From Mesonia oceanica (GTDB lineage: Bacteria > Bacteroidota > Bacteroidia > Flavobacteriales > Flavobacteriaceae), in NCBI RefSeq assembly GCF_902499555.1, contig NZ_CABVMM010000009.1, forward strand, positions 157,178 through 221,177: a stretch of 64,000 bases of DNA, written 5' to 3'. Positions 61,639 to 64,000 of the stretch are shown one piece after another (position 1 is the first letter of the stretch; each line of letters starts with the position of its first letter). The notes under the pieces are model-generated. The model was not told the DNA's origin and did no database searches. It saw only the letters and a list, made by a program, of their open reading frames with translations. Made by a program: the position numbers and the translations under genes.

Positions 61639-62574
61639 TTAGTTTAAAATAAAATTTGAAATAACCTCTACCAATTTGTCTGAAATTGGGCGTTGAGGTT
61701 CATTATAAGATTTCTGGTTGGCAATATCGTCGTTTTTATCTACAATTCTAAATATATGGTTCATATTTTCGATGATCACCAATTCTGCATTGGGCTGAGC
61801 TTTTTTTAATTTTTCTGCTTCTTCCGGGTTTACCTGTAAATCGTTATTACCATTAATGAGTAAAATAGGAATAGTTAATTTTTGAATTTCTTCTTGTGGA
61901 TCATATTTTATCCAAGAAGCCATAAAAGGTTGGGCCGATTTTCTAAAAATAGAACTCAATGCTGGATTAAATTCTTTTACCTTTCCTCTTTTTTCTAATT
62001 CTTTAAAGGCCGTTTTTGTGTCTTCTTTTAATTTTGGCATTTGCCTGCCTATTTGTTCTATAATCACTTGGTCTATGGGTTGTCCCGCACCTGCGATACT
62101 TACAAAACCATCTACTTCTTTATTTGCAGCAGCCATGGCTACCAAAGCACCTTGGCTATGGCCAATAAGATAAATTTTACTGAAGTTAGGTAAAGGCGCA
62201 AAATAATTAATCACCGCTTCCGCATCGGTAATAAAATCTTCAAAACGCATATCTTTTTCCTCAATATTTAATTTTTTGGCCTTTAAGGTGCGTTTATCAT
62301 ATCGGAAAGTGGCAATTCCTTTGGCAGCTAGACGTTTCGCGAGTTTTTTAGAACTGTTGTTGTTTAACATCATTTGGTTTCCGTTGCGGTCGGTAGCACC
62401 AGAGCCATTAATGATGATAGCTAACGGAGTACTTCCACTCCTGGGGGCAAGTAAAGTTCCTTCCACATATTTACTAATTCTAAGGTCATTAGCTACAAAA
62501 TCATTTTGCTGCGACCATATAGAAGAAGTCATCCCGAAAAGTAATAATAAAAGTAGGGCGTTCAGTTTTTTCAT
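61639..62574 (-). CDS. Secreted alpha/beta hydrolase
   Basis: This 311-residue protein has a signal peptide (MKKLNALLLLLLFGMTSSIWSQ) when started at the ATG at 62574; a longer reading from 62634 would put 20 polar residues before the signal. The hydrolase core has YLIGHSQGALVAMA (nucleophile serine), LLINGNNDLQVNPEE (acid) and IENMNHIFR (catalytic histidine). The oxyanion region is AIIINGSGATDRNGN. It resembles the esterase/acyl-peptidase-like hydrolases secreted by Bacteroidota. Substrate is unknown. Confidence 0.85.
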   Translation of the reverse strand: MKKLNALLLLLLFGMTSSIWSQQNDFVANDLRISKYVEGTLLAPRSGSTPLAIIINGSGATDRNGNQMMLNNNSSKKLAKRLAAKGIATFRYDKRTLKAKKLNIEEKDMRFEDFITDAEAVINYFAPLPNFSKIYLIGHSQGALVAMAAANKEVDGFVSIAGAGQPIDQVIIEQIGRQMPKLKEDTKTAFKELEKRGKVKEFNPALSSIFRKSAQPFMASWIKYDPQEEIQKLTIPILLINGNNDLQVNPEEAEKLKKAQPNAELVIIENMNHIFRIVDKNDDIANQKSYNEPQRPISDKLVEVISNFILN

Positions 62575-62699
62575 ACCTGTTTGGGTTTTTCTAAAGTTAT
62601 AATAAAATGTTGGTTTAAAATAGATCAGCATCACAAGCTTTCATTTTTAATGATAATCTTTTATTAACGAATATTTCTTCTAATCATATATTCTTGTTT

Positions 62700-62707
62700 T
62701 AAATTTG
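62700..62707 (+). promoter_or_regulatory. Promoter -7 box of the nuclease gene
   Basis: TAAATTTG fits TAnnTTTG and lies 20 bases before the ATG at 62728. Confidence 0.6.
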
Positions 62708-62727
62708 TAATTCAAATTTTAGACCTA

Positions 62728-63516
62728 ATGCAATTTCCACGATATATTTTCTTTCTATTTTTTCTATTAGCCTTTAATTTTTCCAATGGAAATACTAAAA
62801 GCGATTGGGGCAAAAATGGACATAGAACAACGGCTAAAATTGCTGAAGGATATTTAAAGGGAAGAGCGAAACGAAAGATAAAAAAATTATTGGAAGGAAA
62901 GTCACTAGCCTTAGTTTCTACCTTCGGTGACGATATTAAAAGCGATCCGGAATATAGGAAGTATAGTCGTTGGCATTATGTGAATATACCATCAGGAAAA
63001 ACCTATGAAGAAGTAAAAGATGAATTAGGTGAAAATTTAATTTGGGCTATTCAAGAATGTGTGTCGAAATTAAAGGATGAAAATACTCCTGAAAAAGAGC
63101 AGCAATTTTTCTTGAAAATGTTAGTGCATCTGGTGGGAGATTTACATCAACCTTTACATGTTGGTCACGCTGAAGATAAAGGAGGAAATGACATTGATGT
63201 AAAATGGTTTAATAAAAGCACAAATTTACATCGGGTGTGGGATAGTGAAATGATTGAGTTTTTTGATATGAGCTATTCGGACTTAGCAAGAAATGAAGCA
63301 GAATTATCTAGGCAGGAAGTAAAAAATATCCAGAAAGGAAATGTACTGGATTGGGCAATGGATTCTAAAAATTTAGTTGCAAAAGTTTATGCTTCTGCTG
63401 AAGAAGACGAGAAGCTATACTATAGATATATGTACGATTGGTTTGGTGTGGTTAGAAGTCAATTACAAAAAGGCGGAATCCGTTTAGCGAAACTATTAAA
63501 TGAAATTTATGCTTAA
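62728..63516 (+). CDS. S1/P1-type secreted nuclease
   Basis: This 262-residue enzyme has a signal peptide (1-22, FFLFFLLAFNFSNG). The trinuclear zinc site is visible: the early Trp and His in DWGKNGHRTTA, FGDDIKSDPEYRKYSRWHYVN, LVHLVGDLHQPLHVGHAEDKGGNDIDV and LHRVWDSEMI. In the best-studied relatives the mature protein starts at the tryptophan. It degrades single-stranded DNA and RNA outside the cytoplasm, a likely route to phosphate and nucleosides. Its stop overlaps the convergent TIGR03643 gene by four bases. Confidence 0.92.
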   Translation: MQFPRYIFFLFFLLAFNFSNGNTKSDWGKNGHRTTAKIAEGYLKGRAKRKIKKLLEGKSLALVSTFGDDIKSDPEYRKYSRWHYVNIPSGKTYEEVKDELGENLIWAIQECVSKLKDENTPEKEQQFFLKMLVHLVGDLHQPLHVGHAEDKGGNDIDVKWFNKSTNLHRVWDSEMIEFFDMSYSDLARNEAELSRQEVKNIQKGNVLDWAMDSKNLVAKVYASAEEDEKLYYRYMYDWFGVVRSQLQKGGIRLAKLLNEIYA

Positions 63517-63803
63517 CGTTTTGCGATTTTATTTCCTGAAATATGTTTTTGGCGTGAAGATTTAAAAGTATGTACTCCATTTGTACGTAATTTAAGATGT
63601 TTAGTTTTCCTGCCTTGGACCCGCTTTCGCCACATCCTAAAACTGGAAGGTTTTAATTCCCGTTGCATGATAGTAATAACTTCTTTTTCATTAAGCCCAA
63701 ACTGAAATTCAATAGCTTCAAAAGGAGTACGGTCTTCCCAAGCCATTTCTATAACTCGGTCAATTTCTCTAGTAGTAAATTCTTGCGCTAGCTTTCTATC
63801 CAT
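63513..63803 (-). CDS. TIGR03643 family protein
   Basis: This 96-residue basic protein has the family pattern REIDRVIEMAWEDRTPFEAIEFQFGLNEKEVITIMQRELKPSSFRMWRKRVQGRKTKH, which looks like a helix-turn-helix-type small domain. No function is known to me. The C-terminus is Lys/Arg/His-rich (FKSSRQKHISGNKIAKR). Its start overlaps the end of the SpoIIAA-like gene by 16 bases, so the pair is translationally coupled. Confidence 0.85.
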   Translation of the reverse strand: MDRKLAQEFTTREIDRVIEMAWEDRTPFEAIEFQFGLNEKEVITIMQRELKPSSFRMWRKRVQGRKTKHLKLRTNGVHTFKSSRQKHISGNKIAKR

Positions 63804-64000
63804 TGTTGTGCTTTCCTTTTTTCTTCTATATCAAAATACTTAATTTTAGCATCACTAAAAGGTTTCATTAGTTTACTTACCCAATTTTCCCATTTTTTAT
63901 TACCAACCATTGCAATTTTATTAAGTTGGCCATCACATTCTACATCTAATCGTAAATCTTCCCAAATAGCTTTAGGGGACCAACCTTTAAAATTTTTCAT
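63788..64000 (-). CDS. SpoIIAA-like (STAS/SEC14-type) protein, 5' part outside the window
   Basis: The visible 70 residues match the second half of the SpoIIAA-like family: FKGWSPKAIWEDLRLDVECDGQLNKIAMVGNKKWENWVSKLMKPFSDAKIKYFDIEEKRKAQQWI. Family members are usually about 115-125 residues long. The ATG at 64000 is therefore probably an internal methionine and the true start lies beyond the window. The role is unknown; the fold suggests lipid or anti-sigma-type binding. Confidence 0.75.
   Translation of the reverse strand: MKNFKGWSPKAIWEDLRLDVECDGQLNKIAMVGNKKWENWVSKLMKPFSDAKIKYFDIEEKRKAQQWIES

Overview
The window looks like a chromosomal segment of a marine-type member of the Flavobacteriaceae (Bacteroidota). 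The evidence is the low GC content, repeated TAnnTTTG promoter -7 elements just upstream of genes, an almost complete lack of Shine-Dalgarno sequences (with one striking exception at rpsU), many short lipoproteins, and typical families such as DUF2851, DUF3467, DUF4369, DUF1343 and TIGR03643. The species cannot be named from the sequence alone. All similarity statements are from reading the sequence and from memory of families; no search was run.

Positions 1-14,050 hold a surface-polysaccharide (probably O-antigen or capsule) locus. It has a FemAB/GNAT-type acyltransferase, an fdtB-type sugar aminotransferase, an fdtA-type ketoisomerase, a Wzx-type flippase, five intact glycosyltransferases (three GT2, two GT4-like) and a GT-C-type membrane glycosyltransferase. 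The locus is scarred. It contains a second, broken flippase, a broken copy of one glycosyltransferase, remnants of an IS1595-type and an IS982-type transposase, and a broken second copy of ftsE. The broken and intact ftsE copies lie in direct repeats of about 850 bp that flank a roughly 6-kb block. The whole reads as two related versions of one polysaccharide locus joined at ftsE, after which redundant genes decayed.

Positions 14,050-30,300 hold intact ftsE, a 1011-residue TPR protein paired with an outer-membrane barrel protein, an amidohydrolase lipoprotein, a zincin lipoprotein, a methyltransferase, a YkgJ-type cysteine-cluster protein, small envelope proteins, a DUF1343 (NamZ-like) muramidase, a LolC/E-type permease, a cysteine synthase-type enzyme and a YD-repeat-like lipoprotein followed by a decayed relative. 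Positions 30,390-38,700 hold a mazEF pair, an SGNH hydrolase, DUF2851, PspC, a K+ channel with an RCK domain, an unusual Na+/alanine symporter with extra N-terminal domains, a helix-hairpin-helix protein and an acyl-CoA dehydrogenase.

Positions 38,750-53,700 are the conserved translation/transcription core: rpsU, xerC, hpf, four tRNAs, tuf, tRNA-Trp, secE, nusG, rplK, rplA, rplJ, rplL, rpoB, rpoC. Positions 53,740-64,000 hold DUF3467, prfC, idi, queD-like, a peroxiredoxin, mannose-6-phosphate isomerase, a DUF4369 lipoprotein, a DUF819 membrane protein, a HAD phosphatase, an alpha/beta hydrolase, an S1/P1 nuclease, a TIGR03643 protein and the end of a SpoIIAA-like gene. I found no CRISPR array, prophage or rRNA gene. 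The most rewarding places are the duplicated polysaccharide/ftsE structure, the anti-SD-complementary rpsU leader, the modular symporter, and a 16-bp terminator-like stem lying inside a coding sequence.
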